Source: Rhodopseudomonas sp. BAL398
GTDB taxonomy: Bacteria > Pseudomonadota > Alphaproteobacteria > Rhizobiales > Xanthobacteraceae
NCBI RefSeq assembly: GCF_033001325.1
Contig: NZ_CP133111.1
Span: forward strand, 3,860,501-3,924,500
Length of the DNA: 64,000 bases
Direction: 5' to 3'
Below are positions 16,011-25,300 of this stretch, piece by piece. Below the pieces are notes generated by a model. That model was not told where the DNA came from. It saw only the letters and a program-made list of their open reading frames with translations, and did not search any database. A program made the position numbers and the translations under genes. How positions within the stretch are numbered: the stretch's first letter is position 1; the number at the start of each line of letters is the position of its first letter.

Positions 16011-16777
16011 TAACGCTGAATCCTCAACTCCGACAGATTGACGTGCGCCGCATCGATCACCAGCGTCGCCAAGGCGCGCGCCAGGCAGGCATGCACGCGC
16101 AACGCCAGGCCGATTCCCGGCGAGGTGTTGAACAGGTCGAACGCCCCGGTCTCATTCCAATGCCGCATGATCGCGAAGCGATCGAACAGCGGTACGTTGT
16201 ATTGCTGCGCGACCAGCCGCATGGCGTCCAGATAGGGGCTGGGGGCGATCATCGTTTCGGTCCGCGGGCTGTATTGCAGATTGAGCAGCACCACGTCGGC
16301 GCCGGCCTTGCGCACCGCCGCGACGCCCTCATCCACCGCGGCGTGAAAATCGTCCGGATCGATCGAGCGGATCGCGTCATAGGTGCCGGTCTGCCAGATC
16401 ACCAGCGTCGGCTTGCGCTCGGCGACCAGCTTGCCAAGCCCGGCGACCATCTGCCGCGCTGTGGTTCGCGGCTGCAGATCCACCGTGACGTCGATCGTCG
16501 CGCCGGGAAGCCTGGCGCGCAGTTCGGACTGCAACCGTCCCGGATAGGCGGCCCCCGCAGCCGCCGCGATGCTCGAAGACCGGCTGCCGACCACCAGGAT
16601 GTCGAGCTTGCTACCCGCCTTCAACGCCGCGGCGACCTTGCCGAGCGAGCTGTCGGTGGCGATCAGATAGGCCGGGACGTCGCAATTCTGCGCCTCCTCG
16701 GCCGATGCGGGAACGCCCGCCCAAATGCCGGCGACCAAACTCGCCCACAACACAGCCGCCATCGATCGGGCCTTCAT
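16010..16777 (-). CDS. Exported SGNH-like protein with degenerate active site
   Basis: A 255-residue exported protein (signal MAAVLWASLVAGIWAGVPASA). It parallels the next gene: ILVVGSRSSSIAAAAG at block I, LQPRTTARQ near block II, LVIWQTGTYDAIRSIDP at block III, and VLLNLQYSPRTE matching VLVDPQYAPRVN. At block V it reads FDLFNTSPGIG, so the D-x-x-H histidine is missing from its expected place, and the block I serine context is altered. It may be an inactive partner or use shifted residues. Its start overlaps the opgC stop (ATGA). Confidence 0.75.
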   Translation of the reverse strand: MKARSMAAVLWASLVAGIWAGVPASAEEAQNCDVPAYLIATDSSLGKVAAALKAGSKLDILVVGSRSSSIAAAAGAAYPGRLQSELRARLPGATIDVTVDLQPRTTARQMVAGLGKLVAERKPTLVIWQTGTYDAIRSIDPDDFHAAVDEGVAAVRKAGADVVLLNLQYSPRTETMIAPSPYLDAMRLVAQQYNVPLFDRFAIMRHWNETGAFDLFNTSPGIGLALRVHACLARALATLVIDAAHVNLSELRIQR

Positions 16778-18006
16778 GCTTCTCCTCCCGCCAGCCCGAC
16801 GCGTTCCGGCTGGGTTCCATTTTTGGCTGCGACGTTCTTATACCATGAAAGCAGCCATCCGGCGGCGGCCATCACCAGGACCCCGGCGACGCTGACCGCC
16901 AGATGCGCCAGCGCGCCGCCGCCGACTTCGGCCAGGACGAAATAGCCGACAAAGGCCAGGAAGATGCCGAGGCAAAAAATCTCCAGCGAGTGCTGGCCGC
17001 AACGGATCACCGGCCGCAGCCAGGGCGAGTTGAGGCCGCGCCAGTCCTTGCGCACAAACCGCACCGTCACCGCCGCCAGCGCAAGGAAATGCGCGAAACG
17101 CAGCACGTCCAGATTGGGCTTGTCGATCGGATACATCCATTGCTCGATCAGTCCCGGCATCCAATGGTGGATCCGCGGCACATGCCAGGTCAGGGTGACG
17201 TAGAACGCCGCCAGCAGATAGGCGACCGCGATCCAAAGCGTGATCGGCGACGCCAGAATCCGCGCCATCCGCCGCGCGCCGCCCAGCGCGCACCAGGCGC
17301 CGAACACAAACAATAATTGCCAGGCGAACGGATTGAACACCCAGACCCCGTTCGGATAGGCGGTCAAATGCAGGTCGAATTGCCAGGTGGCGGCGTAGAG
17401 CGCCACCGACAGGATCAGCGTCCAGTCCGGCTTGCGCAGCATCATCCACAGGATCGGCGCCAGGAACAACATCAGCACGATATAGAGCGGCAGCACGTCC
17501 ATATTGACCGGGCGAAACCGCAACAGCAGCGCCTGGACGATGGTGACGTCGGGCTGGTTGAGGAAATCCAGAATGCCCATTTCCTCGGAATAGAGCGGGT
17601 TCTGGAAACTGGTGGCGACGTAGGAGATCTCCGCCAGGAAGATCGTGAACAGAAACACATGGGCGACATAGATCGACCACACCCGCTTCAGGATCCGCGC
17701 CGCCCCGATCACGAAGCCCCGCGAGCGCATCGCGCCGCCATAGACGAAGGCGGCGGTGTAGCCGGAGATGAAGATGAAGATCTCGGTGGCGTCGCTGAAG
17801 CCGTAGTTTCGGATCGTGATCCAGGTCAGCACATTGGGCGGCAAATGGTCGATGTAGATCAGCCACAGCGCGATGCCGCGGAACAGATCGAGCCGCAGCT
17901 CGCGCTTTGAGGCGGGCGGCCGCACCGTTACAACCGGCGGTGATGCATCGGCATTGGCCGCAAGGGCGGCGGACGCTCCGGCAATGGGTTCGGCGGCGGA
18001 CGTCAT
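16774..18006 (-). CDS. opgC: OpgC-type membrane acyltransferase
   Basis: A 410-residue protein with about 10 membrane spans after a 35-residue polar N-terminus. The OpgC pattern is clear: RELRLDLFRGIALWLIYIDHLPPNVLTWITIRNYGFSDATEIFIFISGYTAAFVYG, then HVFLFTIFLAEISY and RCGQHSLEIFCLGIFLAFVG. OpgC proteins succinylate or otherwise substitute osmoregulated periplasmic glucans. It leads a coupled three-gene operon with two exported SGNH proteins, recalling systems in which a membrane acyltransferase and SGNH proteins cooperate to decorate an extracytoplasmic glycan. Confidence 0.88.
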   Translation of the reverse strand: MTSAAEPIAGASAALAANADASPPVVTVRPPASKRELRLDLFRGIALWLIYIDHLPPNVLTWITIRNYGFSDATEIFIFISGYTAAFVYGGAMRSRGFVIGAARILKRVWSIYVAHVFLFTIFLAEISYVATSFQNPLYSEEMGILDFLNQPDVTIVQALLLRFRPVNMDVLPLYIVLMLFLAPILWMMLRKPDWTLILSVALYAATWQFDLHLTAYPNGVWVFNPFAWQLLFVFGAWCALGGARRMARILASPITLWIAVAYLLAAFYVTLTWHVPRIHHWMPGLIEQWMYPIDKPNLDVLRFAHFLALAAVTVRFVRKDWRGLNSPWLRPVIRCGQHSLEIFCLGIFLAFVGYFVLAEVGGGALAHLAVSVAGVLVMAAAGWLLSWYKNVAAKNGTQPERVGLAGGEA

Positions 18007-18370
18007 CGGGCACCGTTGGACGGCTCAAGGCCGCGTGAGGCGGACAGCAGGACTGAGACGATCTGCGCGACAATAGCAAGCCATTTGGCGGTAACCGAGT
18101 GAAGCACTCCGGCAGCCCCGGTTCGGCGACGCCGGCCTCACCGCCACGCCGGACCCGTGTTGCTGGTGCCACCGATCCGCCTGACCTGGAATGCCCGCTC
18201 TCGCCTGCCCTGCCAAAAATTCGGCCGCGACGTGCGGCGGCTGCGGAGATAGAACCGAACTATGTTGAAACCACGGTGATCGCTGCCCTTGATGGCTGCT
18301 TTTAGCCGGCAAGAATTTGGTTCCGGCCATGGTTTTGGCTATGATGACCGCCATGCCCCGAGTAGCCCCA
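18007..18370. other. Gene-free divergent region between opgC and apaG
   Basis: These 364 bases separate two divergent genes and should hold both promoters. I see no open frame with a ribosome binding site, no tRNA and no strong hairpin. No convincing -35/-10 pair could be picked by eye for either direction. Confidence 0.5.
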
Positions 18371-18763
18371 ATGTATCGTGCCGTCACCCGCCAGATCGAA
18401 GTAACCGTCGAGCCGAACTTCCTGCCGGAGCGCTCGTCGGCGGAACACCGACAGTTTTTCTGGTCCTATACGGTGGTGATCACCAATGCAGGCGCCGAGA
18501 CCGTGCAGCTGCGCACCCGCCATTGGGTGATCACCGACGCCGCCGGCCGCACCCAGGAGGTCAATGGCGAGGGCGTGGTCGGCGAACAGCCGGTGCTCGC
18601 GCCCGGCGAGCGCTTCGAATACACCAGCGGCGTGCCGCTGCCGACCGCCTCGGGCTTCATGGCCGGCCGCTACCAGATGGTCACCGCCGGCGGCGAACCC
18701 TTCGAGATCGACGTCCCGGCCTTTTCGCTGGACAGCCCCGAGGGGAAAAGGACGCTGAATTAG
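18371..18763 (+). CDS. apaG: ApaG (Co2+/Mg2+ efflux-associated) protein
   Basis: A 130-residue protein matching ApaG along its whole length: IEVTVEPNFLPERSS, HRQFFWSYTVVITNAGAETVQLRTRHWVITD, EVNGEGVVGEQPVLAPGERFEYTSGVPL, GRYQMV and FEIDVPAFSL. ApaG is a small immunoglobulin-like beta protein. Its role is still debated, with links to cobalt/magnesium tolerance and nucleotide metabolism. The start at MYRAVTRQ (18371) fits the family. Upstream in-frame ATGs add only unrelated residues. Confidence 0.9.
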   Translation: MYRAVTRQIEVTVEPNFLPERSSAEHRQFFWSYTVVITNAGAETVQLRTRHWVITDAAGRTQEVNGEGVVGEQPVLAPGERFEYTSGVPLPTASGFMAGRYQMVTAGGEPFEIDVPAFSLDSPEGKRTLN

Positions 18764-18786
18764 CCCAACCGCGGCAACCCGCTCTG

Positions 18787-18883
18787 CCTCATCCCGAGGA
18801 GCGCGCTATTTCTTGCGCGCGTTTCGAGGGATCGGCCTCATGGTTCGAGATGCCCGCCAAGAGGCGGGCTCCTCACCATGAGG
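18787..18883. repeat. Palindromic intergenic repeat, family C
   Basis: A nested hairpin after apaG has outer arms CCTCATGGT (18836-18844) and ACCATGAGG (18875-18883) and inner arms GCCCGCC and GGCGGGC around AAGA. It is preceded by the related CCTCATCCCGAGGAGCGCGC. Such elements are common between genes in Bradyrhizobium-like genomes and could act here as the apaG transcription end. Confidence 0.65.
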
Positions 18884-19609
18884 GACGAAGGCCACCGCAA
18901 GCGAAGGGCAAAGCGCAATGCCCGCGACGATCCGTTTCCCGTGCATGGCAAGCCGTTCGGGATCGGGGCCGACGGCCCGCACGGTTTTCTATGTCATCGT
19001 TCTTGACAAAATTCCTATTATGAATAAAATCCTCGTCGTCCTGTCCGTGAGAGGGGCGCTTCGCGAGGCGTCGGGAAGCGGGGCAGATCACCTGGCTGGG
19101 CAACCAGCCGGGTCAATGGTCCGGCGCAGCGGCGCAAGCCGCGAAGCCGGATTGGATGCGGCGCCCGCGCGTCGTGCCTCGCAAGCACGGCCCCGGGCGG
19201 CGTCGGGTCCCCGTCCGGCTCCATTACGAGAGCCTGCGACTTGTTAGTTCGCTGGACGCGGGACAAGCGAACGGCGGGAGACCGTCGGGATCAAGCGGTG
19301 CGGAGCATCGCGCCTGTCCCCGGAAGCACGGGCCTGACGCCGACAAGACGCCGCGGTGGGCGCGCCAAAGAGGCGAGCGCGATGACTTCGCAAGAAGTGA
19401 TCGCGAGCACCACCACCATCCGCGCCTTGCGGCGCGCCCCCGCCCCTCGTCGCAGGGGCGCAAAGCTCGGGCTCGATGAGCCGCGAGGCGCATTCGCCGT
19501 GGCTGTTTGACAGGTTGATCGGAAGCAGGCGTTGCAACAAAACGTGGCGTCATCGTTGCCTTTGGTAGGCACGGCGCAAGCGCCGCCACTCTACGGTGCC
19601 ATCGCGTTC
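18884..19609. other. Gene-free region, possible untranslated RNA or dispersed element
   Basis: Several overlapping open frames exist, but none has a ribosome binding site or protein-like composition: they are Arg/Pro/Ala-rich translations of GC-rich DNA. A near-perfect hairpin, GCGATGACTTC-GCAA-GAAGTGATCGC (19379-19404, 10 of 11 pairs, GNRA-type loop), stands out. Together with the promoter at 19003 this could be a structured transcript, or a decayed dispersed repeat. Confidence 0.4.
19003..19030 (+). promoter_or_regulatory. Strong sigma-70-like promoter in gene-free DNA
   Basis: TTGACA (19003-19008) is followed after 16 bases by TAAAAT (19025-19030), inside a local AT-rich island. This matches the bacterial housekeeping consensus better than anything else noticed in the window. 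It points into about 580 bases (19031-19609) without a credible gene. Confidence 0.55.
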
Positions 19610-19771
19610 GTCATTCCGGGATGCGCGAAAGACGGCGCAGCCGGTTGCAGCGCAGGCCCGGAATCCATACGCCGCAGTGGCGCGTGATGGCACCTTCGTC
19701 GATATCATCGAAGCCAGGGGTTATGGATTCCGGGCTCGCTCGCAGCTGTCGCTGCGCGCGCCCGGAATGAC
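19610..19771. repeat. Palindromic intergenic repeat, family B (copy 1)
   Basis: The element begins GTCATTCCGGG and ends CCCGGAATGAC, with internal CCCGGAATCC and GGATTCCGGG, giving a large nested hairpin. Related copies lie at 33485-33531 and 48577-48693. It is just downstream of hslO (minus strand) and could also end its transcript. Confidence 0.7.
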
Positions 19772-19809
19772 GAACTCCGAAGCCAAATCGACGCAGCTGT
19801 CTCTCCCAG

Positions 19810-20811
19810 CTACTCCACGCCCGCTTCCTGCGGCGTGAATTCATACACCGTGCTGCAGAACTCGCAGGTCACCACCACCTTGCCGTCCTTGACCATTTCG
19901 GCGCGGTCGTCCGGCGTGAAGCTGTTGAGCATGCCGGAGACGGCGTCGCGCGAGCATGAGCATTGCGCGCGCAGCGGCAGCGCCGAGAACACCCGGACGC
20001 CGGTTTCGTGAAACAGCCGATACAGCAGGCGTTCGCTCGACAGATCCGGATCGATCAGTTCGAGGTCTTCCACCGTGGCGATCAGCGACTGACCCTCGAC
20101 CCAGGCATCGTCTTCGGTCATTTCGGGCACTTCGCTGCCCTCCGGCGCGTCGCCGGGATGCAGATCGGGCTGGCGGGCGCGGTCCGGCGCCTGCGGCAGG
20201 AATTGCAGCAGCATGCCGCCGGCGCGCCAATGATGCTTGGGCCCGTCGCCGCCGCGCCATTCCTCGGCGACCGCGAGCCGCACCCTTGTCGGGATCTGCT
20301 CGGAGCGCAGGAAATATTCATGCGCGGCGTCTTCCAGATTGCCGCCCTCCAGCGCCACCAGGCCCTGATAGCGGCTCATGTCGGGGCCCTGATCGATGGT
20401 CATCGCCAGATGGCCATGGCCGAGCAGCGCGCCGGTGTCGAGCCCGGGCGTGAGCTTGTCCTTGTCGAACCGCGCATAGGCGCGGATCCGGTCCGGCGCC
20501 TGGAAGTCGACGATCAGCAACGACACCGGGCCGTCGGTCTGGGTCTGCAGGATGAAGCGGCCGTCGAATTTCAGCGCCGAGCCGAGCAGCGTGGTCAGCA
20601 CGATGGCTTCGCCGAGCAGCTTGGCGACCGGGGCCGGATAGGCGTGCTTGTCGAGCAGTTCGTCGAGCGCGGGGCCAAGCCGGGTCAGCCGGCCGCGCAG
20701 ATCGAGCGCGGCGACCTCGAACGGCAGCACGGTGTCGTCGACCGGCACCGGCGACGGCGCGCGGATCGGGGGCTCGGGGGCGGGTTTCGGATCGGGGGAT
20801 TGCGAGGTCAT
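19810..20811 (-). CDS. hslO: Redox-regulated chaperone Hsp33
   Basis: A 333-residue Hsp33. A 25-residue Pro-rich N-terminal extension precedes the core (LPFEVAALDLRGRLTRLGPALDELL, ALKFDGRFILQTQTDGPVSLLIVDF, DQGPDMSRYQGLVALEGGNLEDAAHEYFLRSEQIPT). The C-terminal zinc site is intact as C-x-C (QCSCSRD) and C-x2-C (CEFCSTVY). Oxidation of these cysteines releases zinc and activates the holdase in the cytoplasm. A roughly 35-residue acidic/Pro insert in the middle (RARQPDLHPGDAPEGSEVPE) is longer than in E. coli. Divergent from the RND efflux operon. Confidence 0.94.
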   Translation of the reverse strand: MTSQSPDPKPAPEPPIRAPSPVPVDDTVLPFEVAALDLRGRLTRLGPALDELLDKHAYPAPVAKLLGEAIVLTTLLGSALKFDGRFILQTQTDGPVSLLIVDFQAPDRIRAYARFDKDKLTPGLDTGALLGHGHLAMTIDQGPDMSRYQGLVALEGGNLEDAAHEYFLRSEQIPTRVRLAVAEEWRGGDGPKHHWRAGGMLLQFLPQAPDRARQPDLHPGDAPEGSEVPEMTEDDAWVEGQSLIATVEDLELIDPDLSSERLLYRLFHETGVRVFSALPLRAQCSCSRDAVSGMLNSFTPDDRAEMVKDGKVVVTCEFCSTVYEFTPQEAGVE

Positions 20812-21181
20812 GGCACTCTATCTGGGGTCGGCGGGTTGCGATGAAAACCCCGGCTCGAATGAAAACGATATCGCCGAGCGAGCCGTCGACGCCGGCGCGC
20901 GGCACCGATCGCGTCGGTGTGGTATGGACAACGCCGACGCCGGTTGCAACCCGCCGCGGGGGCGCAAGTCTGTTCTGTAACATCGCGTCTCTTCGGCAAC
21001 ATGAATATTTGGCAATGTCTTCGGCATGCCGCCGATTCGCCACGAGTGCTGACTACGTCAAAATGGCAGCCGGAATCGGGACCGGAAACTGCCGCCTGTT
21101 TGTCAGCGGGGTGTTCACATCTTGCATATAGCATGCGCCTAGATAGCCTGCGTGCAAGCTTTCGGCAGTAAACGGATTCAG
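20812..21181. promoter_or_regulatory. Divergent hslO/RND-operon promoter region
   Basis: This 370-base gap holds no credible gene. Close to the efflux start there is an inverted repeat CTTGCA (21121-21126) and TGCAAG (21153-21158) enclosing GCATGC. It could be an operator for an unlinked regulator, since no regulator gene adjoins the pump. Promoter elements could not be fixed by eye. Confidence 0.35.
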
Positions 21182-22354
21182 ATGGCTCGTCTCAAAACAC
21201 CCCTTTCGATCGCGCTCGTTGCCGTGATCGTGCTCGGCGGCGGTTATTTCGGCTGGCGCCATTACGGCGCCGCCGAGGCGCGGCAGACAAAGGCCGGCGC
21301 CGCGCCCCCGGCCGCCGTTCCGGTGCAGATCGCCACCGCTGAGCGGCGCGATTTCCCGGTCTATCTGAGCGGGCTCGGCACCGTTCAGGGCTTCAACACC
21401 GTGGTGGTGCGGACCAGGGTCGACGGCCAGATCGACAAGATCAGCTTCAAGGAAGGTCAATTCGTCAAACAAGGCGAGCTGCTGGCGCAGATTGATCCGC
21501 GCCCGTTCCAGGCTGCCCTCGACCAGGCCAAGGCCAAGAAGGCCCAGGACGAAGCCAATCTCGCCAATGCCCATCTGGATTTGCAGCGCTTCACCAAGCT
21601 CGGCGAATTCGCCACCAAGCAGCAGACCGACACCCAGCGCTCCACGGTGACGCAATTAACCGCCCAGATCGCCGCCGACGACGCTGCGATCGCCAACGCC
21701 CAGACCCAGCTCGATTATACGGCCGTGAAGGCGCCGATCGCCGGCGTTACCGGGTTTCGCCAGGTCGATCAGGGCAACATCGTCAACGCCGCGACCCAGA
21801 CCGGCATCGTCACCATCGCCCAGATCGAACCGATCGCCGTGGTGTTCACGGTGCCGGAGGAACAGCTGACCGAGATCAACCGCGCGCAGGCCAAGCAGCC
21901 GCTGACGGTGACCGCATTGAGTGCCGATGGCCGAACCAAACTCTCGGACGGCAAGCTCGCCGTCGTCAACAACCAGGTCGACTCGACCAGCGGAACAGTG
22001 CGGCTGAAGGCGGTGTTCGACAACAAGGACCATGTGCTGTGGCCAGGGCTCTCGGTTTCGACCCGGCTTCTCGTCGCCACGCTGAAGGACACCGTGGTGG
22101 TGCCCGACGACGCGGTCAAGCGCGGCGTCAACGGGCTGTACGCCTTCGTGGTCGATGCCGACAACAAGGCCGAGGTCCGCGACTTGAAAGTCGGCCAGTC
22201 CAATGACGGCCACACCGTGGTCGAGCAGGGGATCAAAGCCGGCGACCGGGTCGTCGTCGCCGGCCAGTACCGGGTCCAGCAGGGCTCACCCTTGGCGATA
22301 TCGGTCGCCAGTTCCGAGGCCGGGCCGGCTCAACTCGCCGCCGAGGCGCAATGA
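21182..22354 (+). CDS. RND efflux periplasmic adaptor (MdtA-like)
   Basis: A 390-residue membrane-fusion protein anchored by an N-terminal signal/TM segment (LSIALVAVIVLGGGYFGW). Typical MdtA/AcrA blocks follow: FPVYLSGLGTVQGFNTVVVRTRVDGQIDKISFKEGQFVKQGELLAQIDPRPF (lipoyl half), a helical hairpin rich in Ala/Gln, and YTAVKAPIAGVTGFRQVDQGNIV, then the beta-barrel. The ATG at 21182 is preferred over the GTG at 21152. It links the RND pump to an outer-membrane channel. No channel gene is adjacent, so a shared TolC-type partner is likely. Confidence 0.92.
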   Translation: MARLKTPLSIALVAVIVLGGGYFGWRHYGAAEARQTKAGAAPPAAVPVQIATAERRDFPVYLSGLGTVQGFNTVVVRTRVDGQIDKISFKEGQFVKQGELLAQIDPRPFQAALDQAKAKKAQDEANLANAHLDLQRFTKLGEFATKQQTDTQRSTVTQLTAQIAADDAAIANAQTQLDYTAVKAPIAGVTGFRQVDQGNIVNAATQTGIVTIAQIEPIAVVFTVPEEQLTEINRAQAKQPLTVTALSADGRTKLSDGKLAVVNNQVDSTSGTVRLKAVFDNKDHVLWPGLSVSTRLLVATLKDTVVVPDDAVKRGVNGLYAFVVDADNKAEVRDLKVGQSNDGHTVVEQGIKAGDRVVVAGQYRVQQGSPLAISVASSEAGPAQLAAEAQ

Positions 22355-22355
22355 C

Positions 22356-25300
22356 ATGAACGTCTCCGCGCCGTTTATCCGGTTTCCGATCGCGACCTCG
22401 CTGTTGATGGCCGGCATCCTGTTCGTTGGCCTGGTGGCCTATCCGCAATTGCCGGTGGCGCCGCTGCCGCAGGTGGATTTTCCGACCATCCAGGTCGCGG
22501 CGCAACTGCCGGGCGGCAGCCCGGAGACGATGGCCTCGTCGGTGGCGCAGCCGCTGGAGCGGCAATTCGCCCAGATCCCCGGCGTCGCGCAGATGACCTC
22601 GACCAGTTCGCTCGGCACCGCGGCGATCACCATCCAGTTCGACCTCGGCCGCAGCGTCGACGCCGCCGCCAACGACGTGCAAGCCGCGATCAACGCCGCC
22701 GGCGGATCGCTGCCGAAGAACCTTCCGAACCCGCCGACCTATCGCAAGGTCAACCCGGCGGACTCGCCGATCCTGTTGTTGTCGGCAACCTCCGACACCC
22801 TGCCGCTCACCACCGTCAGCGATTCCGTCGATGCGCAATTGGCGCAGCAGATCAGTCAGATCTCCGGCGTCGCGCAGGTCTTAATCGGCGGTCAGCAGAA
22901 GCCCGCGGTGCGGGTCCAGATCGATCCCGCCAAACTCGTCGCCAAGAACCTGTCGCTGGAGGACGTCCGCACTCAGTTGGCGATCACCACGGTCGACAGT
23001 CCGAAGGGCAGTATCGACGGCGCCACCCGCAGCTACACGATCTACGCCAACGACCAGCTGACCGCCGCCAAGGACTGGAACGACGTGGTGATCGCCTATC
23101 GCAATGGCGGCCCGTTGCGGATCCGCGACATCGGCCAGGCGGTGACCGGGCCGGAAGACGCCAAGCAGGCGGCCTGGGCCAATGGCAAGCGCGGCGTTTT
23201 CCTGGTGATCTTCAAGCAGCCCGGCGCCAATGTCATCGACACGGTGGACAAGATCAAGGCCGAACTGCCGCGGCTGGTGGCGGCGATTCCGCCGACCATC
23301 AAGATCTCGGTGATCAGCGACCGCACCCAGACCATCCGCGCCGCGGTCGAGGACGTGCAGTTCACCATGCTGCTCACCATCGCGCTGGTGGTGATGGTGA
23401 TCTTTCTGTTCCTGCGCAGCATCTGGGCCACCGCGATCCCCAGCATCACCGTGCCGCTGGCGTTGCTCGGCGCTTGCGCGCTGATGTGGGTGGCCGGCTA
23501 TTCGCTCGACAATCTATCGCTGATGGCGCTCACCATTTCGGTCGGCTTCGTGGTCGACGACGCCATCGTGATGCTGGAGAACATCACCCGCTACATCGAG
23601 GAGGGCGAGACCCCGATGGCGGCGGCGCTGAAGGGCGCCGGCGAAATCGGCTTCACCATCGTGTCGATTTCGATCTCGCTGATCGCGGTGCTGATTCCGC
23701 TGTTCATGATGGGCGGCATCATCGGCCGCCTGTTCCGCGAATTCGCCATCACGCTGGCGATGGCGATCGTGGTGTCGCTGGTGGTGTCGCTGACGCTGAC
23801 GCCGATGATGGCGTCGCGCTTCCTGCGCGACCAGAAACACGCCCGTCACGGCCGGATCTATCAGCTGTTCGAGCGCGGTTTCGACGCCATGCTGCGCGGC
23901 TATGCGCGCGGGCTGGATGTCGTGCTGCGCTGGCGGCTGACGACGCTGGCGGTGTTCTTCGTCACGCTGGGTCTGTCGGTGTATCTGTTCATGGTGATTC
24001 CGAAGGGATTTTTCCCGCAGCAGGACACCGGCCTGATCACCGCCACCTCGGAGGCAGCGCAGGACATCTCCTTTGCCGACATGAAAAAGCACCAGGAAGC
24101 GCTCGGCAAGATCGTGCTGGCCGACCCCGCCGTCGCCAGCGTGGCGATGATGATCGGCGGCTCCGGCAGCGCGCTCAATAACGGCCGGATGTACATCACC
24201 CTGAAACCGCGCGATCAGCGCAGCGCCACCGCCCCGCAAATCATCGCCCGGCTGCGGCCGAAGCTCGAGCAGGTCGAGGGCGCGCGGCTGTTCATGCAGG
24301 CGGCGCAGGACGTCCGCCTCGGCGGGCGGCCCAGCCGGACCCAGTTCGAATACACCCTGCAGGACGCCGATCTGGGCGAACTCAACCAATGGGCGCCAAA
24401 GATTCTCGCCAAGATGAAGACGCTGCCGGAATTGCGCGACGTCGCCACCGACCAGCAGACCGAAGGCTCGACCCTGACGCTGACGATCAACCGCGACGCC
24501 GCCTCGCGCTTCGGCATCCAGCCGCAACTGATCGACGACACGCTGTACGACGCCTTCGGCCAGCGCCAGGTGGCGCAATATTTCACCCAGCTGAACAGCT
24601 ATCACGTGATCCTGGAGATCCTGCCGGCGTTGCAGGGCGATCTCGCCACGCTGAACAAGATCTACATCAAGTCGCCCTCGACCGGGGACCAGGTGCCGCT
24701 GTCGGCATTCGCGACCTGGACCAGCGTGCCGGTGCGGCCGCTGTCGATCAGCCATCAGGGCCAGTTCCCGGCGACCACGATCAGCTTCAACCTCGCCGAG
24801 GGCACCGCGCTCGGCCAAGCCACCACCGCGGTGCAGGCCGCGATGGCGCAGCTCGGCGCGCCGGCGACGCTGAACGGCAGTTTCCAGGGCACCGCCCAGG
24901 CGTTCCAGCAATCACTCAGCACCGTGCCGCTGCTGATCCTGGCGGCGCTCGTCGTGGTCTATCTGATCCTCGGCATTCTGTACGAAAGCTACATTCACCC
25001 GCTGACGATTCTGTCGACGCTGCCCTCCGCCGGCGTCGGCGCGCTGGCGATCCTGATGCTGTTCGGCTTCGATTTCAGCCTGATCGCGCTGATCGGCATC
25101 ATCCTGCTGATCGGCATCGTCAAGAAAAACGGCATCATGCTGGTGGATTTCGCGATCTCGGCCGAACGCGATCGCGGCCTGCCGCCCGAGCAGGCGATCC
25201 GCGAAGCCGCGCTGTTGCGGTTCCGCCCGATCATGATGACGACCATGGCGGCCATGCTGGGCGGCGTGCCGCTGATGCTGGGCACCGGCACCGGCTCCGA

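Noticed and set aside
19156..19589. Several overlapping small frames on both strands
   Set aside because: Arg/Pro/Ser-rich translations without start signals in a repeat-rich region; none looks like protein.
22233..24911. Long minus-strand frames opposite the RND pump
   Set aside because: Shadows of the pump gene; no motifs, skewed composition.
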